From NCBI GenBank assembly GCA_040954595.2, contig CM082586.2, positions 9,176,001 through 9,240,000 on the forward strand: 64,000 nucleotides of DNA, read 5' to 3'. The notes under the pieces are model-generated. The model was not told the DNA's origin, did no database searches, and was given only the letters and a program-made list of their open reading frames with translations. This DNA is from Balanoglossus misakiensis. Its lineage: Eukaryota > Hemichordata. The position numbers and the translations under genes are program-made. Below are positions 1 through 10,589 of this stretch, piece after piece (the stretch's first letter is position 1; each line of letters begins with the position of its first letter).

Positions 1-24
1 AAGAAATCAATGCAGTCAAATCAT

Positions 25-330
25 ACACGGGTTTCATAAGTCTAGCGCCCTCTTGTGGCTATCATGAATTTGACCTCAAAGCGAGGCCACTGGGTGTACG
101 CCCCTGATGAGTTGATGACAGCTCGTAAACACAGGCTCAGCGGTTTGTTGACGGAAGTGGCGACGCCGATAAAACTTTTCAAGGTAAGAATTTCTCGAAT
201 TCGTAGCTGTATTTTTGTTTTCAGTCATATTTTAAGCACCTTCTTGTTTAGCTTCTGAGATATTATAGCAAAAAAAGTGTGAATTTCTTTCAATTTTTGC
301 GATCTCAAAATTTTTTTTTGGAGCGACCGA
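25..330 (+). repeat. Left terminal inverted repeat of the ISL2EU element
   Basis: Matches the reverse complement of 4829-5124 almost base for base over about 300 bp, with a further short match (TCGACTCAGCG plus an A run) near 383 and 4747. It contains a strong splice donor, AAG|GTAAGA, with the exon edge at 183. The right repeat carries the same donor on minus (exon edge 4966). An open frame (codons from 64) runs into the donor but is out of frame with the transposase after splicing to the acceptor at 639, so it is more likely a 5' leader exon than coding. Confidence 0.85.
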
Positions 331-641
331 AAAAGAGCACGCGATACGGTTACTTGGGTTTTAGTGTAACTGTTACTTCGATCGACTCAGCGAAAAAAAA
401 AAATAAAAGTCGATATACAGTAAATAAAACTATAATTTGTGGTACTATTTAGTCTCAAGGTGGCATTATGCCATAATGTGATATTGTGGTGTGCATTTTC
501 AGTACTGAATAAAAGTTTCGAAGGGACTGTGAATATAAAACTGTCAGATTGTACACTAGTACTAAAAAGGTGACCGTGATCTCTATGATAATTTTTGATA
601 ACTGCTCATGTTCAATGGAATGAATGTTTTTTTTTTCAGTC

Positions 642-2288
642 ATGGTTCATAACTGTTGTGTACCGTTCTGTACAAGAGCTGGGTACAGAGGAGAGAATGG
701 GGAGAAAATTTCCTTTTTTTCTTTTCCAAACGATAAAATGCGAAGAAAACAATGGATAACAAAAATCAAGAGGGATGAAGGAAAATTTTTCAAAATAACA
801 CATCACACAAAGGTTTGCTCAAGGCATTTCACAGATGAGGACATATCAAGAACCCTTGCCAATAAATATTTTCTCAAACCGAATGCTGTACCATCACAGT
901 TCAAATGGACATCCACAAAACATGCACGAAAGTTACCAACACCAAGAACAGCACCACAGAAAAATACTTTGATGGAGGTAAATGAAAATCACAGCATGCA
1001 TCCAAGTGGTAAATTGTCTACTGTAAGTGATTCCGCCACAGGAGACCTTCACGAGAGATGTCAGCTGGGAAGCACTGAAGTACTTCATCAACAGACACTT
1101 GGGTGTCATGAAGTTGACCAATCACATCTGGGCATCTCATCTGGAAATCATAGGAATGAACAGCAACTCCTTGAAAAAATTGAAAGACTTACTTTTGAAA
1201 ACCAGAGACTTATTAACAAAATTGCTGATGTAGAGTTTTCAAATGCAAAAACCATTGAAATGCTTAAAGAAAAAGTAAAACTATTGAGGGAGGATTTAAT
1301 TAAAAAGGATTTAGAAATAAAGAATTTGAAAAGTAATCAATTCAACATTGAAAATATGAAAGAGAGTGATGAGGTAATTTCATCTTATACAGGATTTCCA
1401 AATTTTCTGGCGTTAATGGATGTCTTTGAATTTATTGACCCTGGTAAAGTGGGAGAAAATATTAACTACTGGAATTCAACAAATAAATTACATGATACTG
1501 ATAAAAGCCAAGCAGACAAGAAAATGGGTCGCCCTCGGACCCTACGGCCAATTGATGAATTTCTTCTTACTTTGTGTCGTTTAAGGCAGGGTTTCTTTGA
1601 GCGTCACCTGGCATTTCTGTTTAACATTTCAATGTCAACTGTAAGCAGAATATTTATAACTTGGATAAATTACCTTTACTTGAAACTGGGTCACCTTAAT
1701 ATTTGGCAAGACAAAGCCAGTATCACAAGAAACATGCCTGCATCATTTACAGTGGAGTACCCAAGTACCCGCATCATAATTGATTGTTCAGAAATTAGGG
1801 TGGAAATGCCCAGTTCATTGATTTTACATTCACAATTATTGTCTAATTACAAAAACCATGTAACACTTAAGGGGCTAATAGGCATAGCTCCAAGTGGAGC
1901 TGTAACATTTGTCAGCAGTTTATATACTGGCTCCATATCTGACAGAGAAATTGAATGTAGATCAGGGTTACTGGATATGCCATTTGACCACGGTGACTCT
2001 GTAATGGCAGACAAGGGATTCACCATAGCTGACCTCTTGAGGCCTAAAGGTGTGTCTCTGAATATTCCACCATTTCTAGAGAAACGTGACCAAATGAGTG
2101 CAGAAGATGTTATAGAAACACAAAAAATTGCTGCTGAGCGCATACATGTAGAAAGGGCAATTAATAAAGTTAAGAATTTTCATATCTGGGACAGAGTTGT
2201 CCCTATATCACTTTTTAATATTGTAAATGAAATGTGGACTGTAAGTGCACTATTGTGTAATGTACAGAATCCTATAATAAGTGCATGA
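642..2288 (+). CDS. THAP-domain DDE transposase (DDE_Tnp_4-like) of ISL2EU
   Basis: A 548-residue protein. Residues 1-90 form a THAP zinc finger (C2CH: Cys5/6 and Cys10, then Cys59 and His62, with the FFSFP and W motifs between). A Leu/Lys/Glu-rich coiled coil covers about 174-230. A helix-turn-helix of the kind preceding DDE_Tnp_4 domains is at ~301-350, and the catalytic part follows: Asp381 in IIIDCSE, Asp434 in SISDREI, Asp457 in ADKGF and Glu504 in HVERAI. It should bind the terminal repeats and catalyse cut-and-paste transposition in the nucleus. I chose ATG 642 because THAP domains start at the very N-terminus and because a pyrimidine tract with CAG ends at 639, making an acceptor just upstream; the in-frame ATG at 624 lies inside that tract. 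No break is visible. AATAAA follows at 2332. Confidence 0.9.
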   Translation: MVHNCCVPFCTRAGYRGENGEKISFFSFPNDKMRRKQWITKIKRDEGKFFKITHHTKVCSRHFTDEDISRTLANKYFLKPNAVPSQFKWTSTKHARKLPTPRTAPQKNTLMEVNENHSMHPSGKLSTVSDSATGDLHERCQLGSTEVLHQQTLGCHEVDQSHLGISSGNHRNEQQLLEKIERLTFENQRLINKIADVEFSNAKTIEMLKEKVKLLREDLIKKDLEIKNLKSNQFNIENMKESDEVISSYTGFPNFLALMDVFEFIDPGKVGENINYWNSTNKLHDTDKSQADKKMGRPRTLRPIDEFLLTLCRLRQGFFERHLAFLFNISMSTVSRIFITWINYLYLKLGHLNIWQDKASITRNMPASFTVEYPSTRIIIDCSEIRVEMPSSLILHSQLLSNYKNHVTLKGLIGIAPSGAVTFVSSLYTGSISDREIECRSGLLDMPFDHGDSVMADKGFTIADLLRPKGVSLNIPPFLEKRDQMSAEDVIETQKIAAERIHVERAINKVKNFHIWDRVVPISLFNIVNEMWTVSALLCNVQNPIISA

Positions 2289-2331
2289 GGATTTTGTCTG
2301 TTCTTTGATGTGGCACAGCTGTAATGTGAAT

Positions 2332-2371
2332 AATAAAATAAAATATTAAATTGATGAATACGTCTTTTATT
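2332..2371. terminator. Convergent polyadenylation signals of the two ISL2EU genes
   Basis: AATAAA on plus at 2332-2337 is 44 bp after the transposase stop. AATAAA on minus (plus bases 2366-2371) is about 80 bp after the nuclease stop. The two 3' UTRs therefore probably overlap. Confidence 0.6.
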
Positions 2372-2449
2372 TGCATTTCAACCATGCACGCATTTTACAT
2401 CTTTTAAAACATCAACTACATTTATCAACTACATTCAATAAAAATATGG

Positions 2450-4533
2450 TTAAGCACTTTGTTCTCTCGTCACGATAAATGGCATGTAATGTTCGGTAAA
2501 AAAAACATCCAGTTTTGTCAACATTTCTTGCCAATATACACTGTCAAATATGATTCTCTCAATGCTGAGCCCTTTAAATGTATATATAACAAAATCGCAC
2601 CAAGTCAGCCCACACACTGCCATTTGTCCCTGAATTTGCTGATAATATCTGTGATAAACTTTCAACCTTGGCTGCCCATTGTCATCATAACAATAAAATG
2701 TTGGATCAAGGCATGCATCCAACGGAGTGACATTTTTCTTTGTTTCTGGGCATTTAACTTCTACAATACCATATGGCTCAGATGATTTTCTATCGACCAC
2801 TTTCGAATCCGGTGTACCACCAAGAAAACAATACGAGGGGTTTATAACTAGACCACATTTGTGTAGAGATACATAATTATCTGTGTCATTCATGTATTTG
2901 GCATATTTTATCAACCCCTCACTTTCATATTTTTTGCCATGATCAGTATATCTGCTTGTAAAACTTTCAGAATTAAATAAGCTATTACACAGGGCATCGT
3001 GATTTCTTTTTGTTATACATACATCGTGAAAATTTGATGCAGTCAGCCTTGGTTTTCTATACAGAAACCACTTATCACTGACAGACTGCTTTCTTGTCTC
3101 TGCTTCAATCATATTTTCTCTGTCTTTGTTACATTTGATTGATTGAAACCATGCATGTTCCTGTTCATTGTTAATTTTAATGTCATATATAGGGGTTTCT
3201 TTGTATGGTAAATTAGGAAAAGAATTTAAATCTATTAACAAATTATAAGATGGCAGTCTTGGTACTGATGATATGTCACAAAAGACAGAATAACTACACT
3301 CTGTGTGTCGTGTTTGATAGCTTAAAATTGAGCCATTTGGCACTTTACCAAATTTGGTATCAACTAATGATACATCAGGCATGACCTGGCACTGCGCAAA
3401 CCCAAACAGTGGATTTTTTTGGTTCAGACTTTCAGCACTGTTGTCATGATTTGGATTTCTTCTGGCATCATACAATGCTGAAGTCACAGCATATTTTGAC
3501 TCACCACTATCAACTTTAACTTTGCGAATGGCCAAACTTGTAACAGGTTCTAGCAAAACCCCCAAACCTCTGTTTCTATGGTGCCACACTTGTAATCTAG
3601 AGGTTGGAGAAGTAATGTTTGAGTGAATATTTACAAACTCTTGAACATCCTCTAAATCAAATAAAGAGCATTGTGAAATCAGAAATAATAATGCAAGGGT
3701 ATGATTACAGTAGCCTACAAGTCCGGCTTTACAGGTACAGTTAGCATGTACAACATTACCATCCAGAAGATCAAGCTTTAGTTTCAGTCTATGTGGCTCT
3801 GCATGTTTTTTGTAGCTATGGTTACACCTTGCTGTAAAATAAAAGTATTTTGTGTCTTTATTTGTCATAACATCATGGATATATTTTTCTTCAAAGAACA
3901 CTTTTCCCCGTTGCTGATTAGTTGGGTGATTATCCTCAGCATCCCCTTTTACTTGCTTCCCTGTTTTTGAGAGATGGATATTTATATGTGCTCTAGTGAA
4001 CAAAGGCAATCCTAGCAACGACGTGCCCCACCCATCTTTTGGGTAAGAAGTGGACAGTCCAACAGGTGCTACAGGAGCTGACATGACATTTGCTGGAGTT
4101 TGGCCTGATGATAGTGCCTTCATTTTCTGTATCTTCATCTTAGTATAGCTTTTGTTTGGATCTGGATCAACAATTTTTGCATCAGTTCCATTTTCCATGT
4201 ACACCTTTATTCTACAGAAAAAAACAAATGTTTCAATATTGTTATTTTAATAGTATTATTTGCAATACATGCATTTTCATTTATTTGACCATAATTTATT
4301 ATTATATTGTTTGATCAACAAAACCAAATGGAACACGTAAAAACAATTTACCCAGCCCCTACTTGCCTTGTCAACAACTGTGCCTTTGTTTTTAAGTTCT
4401 TCAGGGTGTCACCCCTACATCTTAACCAAAATTGGAGCCTGTCCTTTTTCAGCGTTGCTGGATCAATACCATCAAAGCTGGCTCCTGGGATATCATCTTC
4501 GCTGAGAGATACATTACTGACGGTGACATCCAT
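2450..4533 (-). CDS. SAP-SWIM-YqaJ nuclease of ISL2EU, two exons
   Basis: Spliced as complement of 2450-4211 and 4367-4533, giving 642 residues. The 155-bp intron has a GC donor (AG|GCAAGT) and a CTGTAG acceptor; joining them keeps frame and completes a SAP-like helix-loop-helix (DNA binding) at ~20-62. A SWIM zinc finger follows (Cys214, Cys216, Cys224, His226), then a YqaJ-type PD-(D/E)XK nuclease fold at ~440-630 with GTPD (Asp524), EVK (Glu540, Lys542) and a QIQGQM helix. YqaJ proteins are phage lambda-exonuclease relatives; the role in transposition is unknown and may be end processing or repair. It runs toward the transposase and the two 3' ends lie 160 bp apart. The reading from GTG 4204 alone lacks the SAP exon. 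No inactivating change is visible. Confidence 0.85.
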
Positions 4534-4828
4534 TCTGTGTAAAAATCCAGCATGTCAATTACATTTTTTTTACTCTGTGAAGCATTGAACATGAATACAA
4601 ATGCAAGAGGAATATAGGCTGCAGAAGGTCTGCAATAAAACTAAAACTTTTAAAAGCTCTCATTCATAAAGTTTCGGTGAATAACACCCCTTAGCAGTTC
4701 GGCTATGGGCTCGATCATAATTAAGGTAACAAAAACTGAAAGTAAACTTTGAATTTTTTTCGCTGAGTCGATCGATCGATACGTGCCTTTGACCAGAATG
4801 CCGGCTTTCCAGCTAACCGTGCGCTATA

Positions 4829-5124
4829 TCGGTCGCTCCAAAAAAAAAATTTGAGATCGCAAAAATTCACACTTTTTTTGCTATAATATCTCAGAAGCTA
4901 AACAAGAAGGTGCTTAAAATATGACTGAAAACAAAAATACAGCTGCGAATTCGAGAAATTCTTACCTTGAAAAGTTTTATCGGCGTCGCCACTTCCGTCA
5001 ACAAACCGCTGAGCCTGTGTTTATGAGCTGTCATCAACTCATCAGGGGCGTACACCCAGTGGCCTCGCTTTGAGGTCAAATTCATGATAGCCACAAGAGG
5101 GCGCTAGACTTATGAAACCCGTGT
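4829..5124 (-). repeat. Right terminal inverted repeat of the ISL2EU element
   Basis: Inverted copy of the left repeat. On minus it carries the same donor (AAG|GTAAGA), which would splice to the acceptor TTTTTACACAG just before the nuclease ATG at 4533. Each repeat therefore seems to supply a promoter and leader exon to the gene that reads inward from it. This is inference from splice signals only. Confidence 0.8.
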
Positions 5125-5201
5125 ATTTGTTTCTATGTATTGGGATTTACAGGGACTTTGCTATATCTCAGGGATTCTCCTGAGGCAGATCTCTAGAATG
5201 T

Positions 5202-6223
5202 GTGAAGAAGTGTTCTGATCATCACATTTCATTTGACCTTCTTTGCAAATTCATAGATTGTCTGTGGAGCGAATTGCTACAGGAATTTCATGTGCATGAT
5301 GTGAGTAATCCCACTGCTGATGCATCCACCAGTTTGTTTTTTGGCTGGTTGAATGCAGCAGCAGTGACAGACTCTCACATGAATTTCATTTACAATATTC
5401 TTCTACAACATTTACAAGGAATTTTCCTCTTTCGACAGGGCACGAGCTTCAATTCACCCACTTACCTACGGGCTTGACGACATCTCCTTCGCACCCTGTG
5501 GCACGGTCGGAATCACCCCACTTACCAAATGATTGATGTCTATGACGTGACCGACCGTGCCCGGTATCCACCAATACTTCTCCAAACTCTGGAGAAGTAC
5601 GAGGCCATTTCACGATCTGGTAGGCCTGATGCCCATCAAGGTGCGGACGCCGTCCTGGAGGAGTACGACTAAAACAACAAGGCCTGAGCTCCTCCAGTGC
5701 CCGATTCAGGTAAGTGGGTTGTCATCTGTAGCAGGCATGATGCCCTGGCCAGTCTGAGAAAGATAGTCTTCTCAGTCGTTAGCCTTGTAAACCCCGAGTC
5801 GTTGGAACGTAGCCGCCCAGGCTACTCTAACGACTTGACGGGTTTCAGGGGACGACTGAGACAGACATCTTATGTCAAGTATCAGGATGGTCGGTCTCCT
5901 ATTACCATCTCAGGAGATGCTATGGATAGACACATTGGCAATTATAACATCAATGCCGAAGAAAAAAGACGTTCCCTGGTAAGTATCATCTGCCAAGGTA
6001 AGTCTCCAGGCACTGGCAAAAAAAATACTACTTGTTACAGAAAAAGAAAGAGCAGAAATTGAAAGAGAAGAAAAAAAAAACAAATGCCACACTTCGACAC
6101 GAATGCAACGACATAATTCAGACACTACCGTTAACATACAGAACATCACTGCATACACAACTACGACGGGCAACAAACAAATCCAAGCTCCTGGAATTAC
6201 TGCACAGTGTGCATGATTTATAA
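5202..6223 (+). pseudogene. Decayed multi-exon gene of unknown family
   Basis: Several plus-strand pieces read as protein: 5202-5477, ~5529-5674 (starts MIDVYDVTDRARYPP, ends LEEYD then stop), 5730-5999 and 6040-6223. They are separated by good splice signals: donors ATTCAG|GTAAGT near 5709 and GCCAAG|GTAAGT near 5999, acceptors CTGTAG near 5730 and TTGTTACAG near 6039. The last exon is Lys-rich and ends HSVHDL-stop. Stops and frame changes inside the pieces suggest decay. I do not recognise the family; a vague likeness to transposon-associated DUF6589-type proteins is only an impression. It starts just outside the ISL2EU right end, so the transposon may have landed in it. Confidence 0.35.
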
Positions 6224-6303
6224 GGGGCTATTACAGAAGTGTTTGAATTTGAAATGCAACAGTAAAATTATTAGTGTATTTCAAATTCAAACACCCATTC
6301 CCC
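6222..6303. repeat. Small fold-back element (17-bp perfect stem)
   Basis: Bases 6239-6255 and 6278-6294 are perfect inverse complements around a 22-nt loop. The flanks begin AAGGGG and end CCCCTT, so the whole looks like a very short MITE. Confidence 0.55.
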
Positions 6304-7654
6304 TTGTCTATCATATTAACTGTGCACAAAACACAGTATTGGCAGAACAGAAATACACTGCACAGTACACAATTGAATTACAGTGGCTACAGATTTTATT
6401 GATTTATAAAAAAAAATCTTTTTTTGGTCATATTTCACAGTTTATCTATTAGTTTACCATGTATCTCTATTCTTTTTTTTTACTTTCCATGATTTAATCT
6501 CGTTTTTGTGTGTATCTTTTTTTCAATTATGTTTAGTCCTCTTGAGGAGCAGCTGTCACTGAAAACTACTGCCACTGTACTTGCTGACCAGCTGAGGAGA
6601 TTATTGATTTTCTATATTCTAATCAACAGAATTTATATATTTTTTTAAGTATATTTTTATTGAAAAATTATTTGAAGGTTTCTAAATAGGAATGAAACAA
6701 ATGAATTACGTTTTATATTATAACCCAACATTGAAACATTATATCAGCCAATCATGTGATAAAAATTCAAATTATGATCATTTCCGAATTTCATTTGTTT
6801 AAAATCATGACACATTTTTTTTTCCTATTTAGAAACCTATTCAACTAACACTTCAGGTGCAATGTTTTACTTTTATTTTATGCTTTAATTACATTTTTAT
6901 TATCTTTTAGGTTTATTTATTCTTTTACGATTAATTTTTATTTGTTGGCAAAATATTGAGTGTCATTTAATTTTTTTTTATAATAAACTTGGTTTCATAT
7001 ATTATTTAAATACAGCAATCATTTCTTTCGCCAAATTGGATTCCAGTGTTATTTTCTTTTATCATTATTTATAAATTATGGGAGTTGATTTGTTAATGGG
7101 TATGGGGTTGGATTGTGTGGGTTCGGGGTTGATAAAGTTGAGAGAGAGTTTTGTGCATTGTTATAATAATCATGAATTGAATGTAATTTTATATGAATTT
7201 TTTAGTTCTTTGTAATAAAAATTTGATAATCTCAAATAGTGGTCAGTTGTGAGGAGTCATTTATTTCAATTTCATGCCATTTTTATTTTAGCTTTTTGAC
7301 AATTGGAAGTTTACAAAATTATGCATTTATACAATTAATTTTTTTCAAAAATACAGTCATTTCAATAAAACAAATTACAAAAGTGGCAACATCATGCAAT
7401 GTAATTTTAATTTCTTGGCAGTAGAAACATCAGTGTTTCATCTAGGGGGAGGGGGATTCACCCCCTTGTTGACATGATAGCACCCCTTAGGAACTTGTCA
7501 TGGGGGGGGGGGGGGGGCAATGCCCCTTAAAATGATGCTGTGTACATGTTGGAGATATTACAGTCTGCCTTGGAGAGTGGAAACCCCCCTAAATATTCTG
7601 GCAATGGGTATCCCCCCTGTTGATGCCATCCTAAATGAAACACTGAAATATGAG
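6304..7654. other. AT-rich stretch without a recognisable gene
   Basis: Low-complexity AT-rich DNA. It contains a broken inverted repeat (6672-6705 against 6790-6800 and 6822-6844, with TTTCTAAATAGGAA and its complement) and a run of 16 G near 7502-7517. Short open frames here show no domain. Confidence 0.5.
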
Positions 7655-8757
7655 TTAAAGGCGGAACTCCCGTATAAAAGCGCGAGAGCATGCGAGAGTT
7701 GGCATAATGGTGGGAGATTCAAACTCACTAACAACAGAACGGACGTTGTCCATAATAGACAGTAAATTTAGGTCTACCGATGATTTTTTTGTCTCTAAAT
7801 TCAAAAAGGAGTGCATGAGTTTATTTAGCACGAAATCCGCGGTTTCTGGTGCAATACAATTTGAAAATACTTTCGAAAACCGAAGATGAAATCATTTTGT
7901 CGCCGAGATATGACCGGTATATCGGTACGATGTTCAGTTTGAATCTGCGTGATTGACATATTATGCAAATCGAAGTTGGGCACCATTGATACGTAGTGGC
8001 GTTGATTGCAAAGTGTGCGAGACCTGACAATGGGGATATGATCGTACCAAATTTATCACACATGAACATGCACACATCCATAAAATCGGTAGTTCTCTTC
8101 TTGGAAATTGTGTTGGTCCTGAAAAGGACCGTTTGTATTTGTGTATCAACCGTACAAAGTGAAGAGGGGAAAGCCTCATCAGTGCAATTTATGCCCAACC
8201 TACGAAACACCGGGTAAATTCGGGTAGAGACCACGGACTAGCCAAGACTGCCTATGTGTGGTTACACATTGCGAACAAAAACAAAATTCACAGGAGTTGA
8301 CCGAATCTCCGGAAGCCGATGTGCTCATGGATACGGTGTTTACTTCGACGGCTGCTGCATCCGACAGACCGGCAGTGTCCCCCGCATCAAACTCGCCGGT
8401 AGCCGATACCACGCACGGTACTAACCCCCGCGGTCGCAGCAGGTGAACTTATGTGCCCCCGCTGGTCGATGACCGAAAGCTCGGCAGAGAAAATTGCCAG
8501 TGCTTTCTCCTGCTCTTCAGTGACCGCTATCTTGATAATTCGTGTCGACATGATAGATTCAGCTGACAACACGTTCCGCGGGTGCCTAAGAACTAGCTGG
8601 ATCGCGTAAGTATAGAAATGTGTTTGCTTTTGGCGGGCGCGGGATGCCCATTTGAGGTCAATTGTTGTAACAATATATAGTGGCGTCAGAGCTTTAGCCA
8701 CGCCTACATTTTATTGATTTTTGCTCGGTAGGGCCCTACCGAGCGTTCCGCCTTTAA
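7655..8757. mobile_element. TTAA-flanked 1.1-kb non-autonomous DNA element
   Basis: TTAA at 7655-7658 and TTAA at 8754-8757 directly flank inverted ends AGGCGGAAC and GTTCCGCCT. A TTAA duplication is typical of Kolobok and piggyBac elements; ends starting with two purines favour Kolobok. No transposase is visible. Near the right end, a minus-strand TATATAT box (about 8677) lies upstream of an open frame starting MSTRIIKIAVTEEQEKALA (ATG at 8551), so it may carry a captured first exon. The protein is not recognised. Confidence 0.6.
8723..8744. repeat. 22-bp perfect palindrome near the right end of the TTAA element
   Basis: Bases 8723-8744 equal their own reverse complement, centred on GGGCCC. 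The position just inside a transposon terminus suits a transposase-binding or cruciform site, but this is inference. Confidence 0.6.
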
Positions 8758-9092
8758 GACAAATTAACTATACTCGGTGACTGAAGAAACTGTATAACAT
8801 AAATAACACCATGTGTATATGACAGATGTCCGGGATATAATTTGTAAACCTACCACAATATAAAGCGCTTCGACGTAAACATCACCGGCGGTTCAAGTTG
8901 CAGAATTTTCATTTGATTTCACCGTTTTACTGTCAGGTTATCTGGCCGATTCCCCCGATGCTTCTAGATCAATAATTAATCCATACACAAATACCAATTA
9001 TTCCCTACCTTGATCGAAAATAACGGTTTAAAAACTCCTGACTCATCATGACGAAGTACATGAAACTTTGTCCAAGAGCATAAGCCAAATGT

Positions 9093-9230
9093 CACTTGAG
9101 GTTTGACGGCGTTCTGATCGTATGGGTTGGATTTCTCCCGCAGAAGGCGATACCCAGCACCGACAGTAAGTGCACCTTTATAGTGGTGCATCGCCACTGC
9201 CAGTACTTGGTGTACGATGAGTGAAGGCAT
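9093..9230 (-). pseudogene. HIRAN-like domain fragment
   Basis: The minus-strand frame reads about 46 residues with HHYKGALTVGAGYRLLRE followed by NPYDQNAV. HIRAN domains (DNA 3'-end binding modules of HLTF/Rad5-type proteins and some transposon genes) have the pattern H-x-Y, G-x-L and RE..N.YD..AV. No neighbouring exons could be defined, so this is an isolated fragment or single exon. Resemblance is by eye only. Confidence 0.35.
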
Positions 9231-10014
9231 TCTCTGAAGAGTATAGTATTGTGACACGATGACCTGGTGATGGTGTTCGCTCGCCTGCTTTTTCGGTTGT
9301 GCGGGGCTTGTTGTGTCGCTGTCGTCAAAAATAGTGTAGGCGCCGAAATCAAAATTTATTATTTTTAAAAAGCACTGGTGAAATGTTTTCTTATTGACCC
9401 GGAAGCAAGTTTGACTCGTACTTTCGTGTTTTTAATTGACGGGATATCCCCAGCGTATTTCACCCCAAAATTACATTTGAATAAAAAGGTCGTAATTTTC
9501 ATACCAAAGAGCGGGAAAAGACGTATTTCCAAAGAAGTCATTTGTCAGATCGCGTTCTACATATTAACGATATGTTAATTTTTATGCTAATAAGCAACTC
9601 CTAATATGGGTCATCGATGCGACTGTATTATACGGTAGGTATTTCACTCAGTGATATACCCCGTCTTGAACTATTTAGGAGAATGCGCTGAAATCATCAC
9701 ACAGCGTTGACTAGGTGATCGGCGTGATAGTTCGCTGCGCGCGCGAGCGACGTACGGGGCATAGGACTTTAGTGGAGAGGGATGTTGTAAAATTGGGTTA
9801 TTAGAAGCTGTAATAAAGTTTTCAAAGCTGGAGTTTTTTGTCATGTTGAATGTATCACATTTACTTCTTCGGAATTCTCAATGCGAAATAATCGTTAACA
9901 TGATATTTTGAAAGAGAACGTAGCCAATTGTATTTAGAATGCAGATGTGCCCATCGTAATGAAAGCTGCCAGCCCCCTGAGAATAATACTACGGCCTACA
10001 CGTTGATCACCTGA
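9231..10014. other. Stretch without a recognisable gene
   Basis: Short open frames on both strands show no motif. No repeat structure stands out. Confidence 0.4.
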
Positions 10015-10090
10015 TCGCATCGCCCTGTCTCACTTGGCTATGGGTGCCTGCCGTGATCCAAGGGCGCCCGGTTCAAATTTCTGGCCGTGA
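10015..10090 (+). repeat. tRNA-like SINE head (degenerate)
   Basis: GGCTATGGGTGCCTGCCG and, further on, GGTTCAAATTTC resemble the A and B boxes of RNA polymerase III promoters at near-tRNA spacing, with GTGATCCAAGGGCGCCC between. The A box is imperfect and no acceptor stem forms, so a tRNA-derived SINE remnant is more likely than a tRNA gene. Confidence 0.35.
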
Positions 10091-10151
10091 AATTGTTTTT
10101 CTCGACGCATTTTCGCAAATTGTATTGTTTTATAGGTAGGCATGTATGATA

Positions 10152-10268
10152 AAGGGGTTATTACACGAATTTTGGTCGATAACGCGAGTGATGTCCGTAT
10201 ATCGTGCAAAGCAACGGACATCACTCGAATACGACGCGTTATCGACCAAATTTAGTGTAATAACCCCT
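10152..10268. mobile_element. Fold-back MITE
   Basis: Left arm 10152-10199 (starts AGGGGTTATTACACGAA) and right arm 10215-10268 are inverse complements with one ~9-nt insertion (GAATACGAC) in the right arm; the loop is about 15 nt. TAA or TA flanks both sides, but the exact target duplication is ambiguous. Confidence 0.6.
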
Positions 10269-10589
10269 AATTATCTTCCGCTGTCAAAACAATCTTCTGG
10301 AAAGTTGACTATACATGAAACACGGTAATATGGTATGGTATGGTTTGGGCATCGTTTAGAGGTTATAAACGGCTAGCGAGGGTATTTGGTTGCGGATATA
10401 AGACCTCTCAGGTGAAAATTAGCATATTTGGCGGGAAATAATCACCGAGCGATTCTAACTTGAAGTTCGGAAAGGCGAAAAAAAGTCGACTGGGCTGGAT
10501 TTGGATTACACGGCCACCCTGCACTTTTGCTTGAAAATATTAAAGCATATTACCTCATATAAGATTCTAGACGGCAACAAACTTCAACT

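Larger units (their letters stand above)
23..5126. mobile_element. ISL2EU (IS4EU)-type DNA transposon, apparently complete
   Basis: A 5.1-kb element bounded by long terminal inverted repeats whose ends read ACACGGGTTTCATAAG. Outside the ends, AT at 23-24 and AT at 5125-5126 form a possible 2-bp target duplication; because the repeats also match through this step, TA (24-25 and 5124-5125) is equally possible. It carries two convergent genes, a THAP-domain DDE transposase on plus and a YqaJ-type nuclease on minus. That pairing is, to my knowledge, typical of the ISL2EU/IS4EU superfamily. Both genes are open and the termini match well, so the copy may be young. Superfamily assignment is from gene content, not from a search. 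Confidence 0.85.

Noticed and set aside
10015-10090. Functional tRNA gene
   Set aside because: A and B boxes are only approximate and acceptor and anticodon stems do not form.
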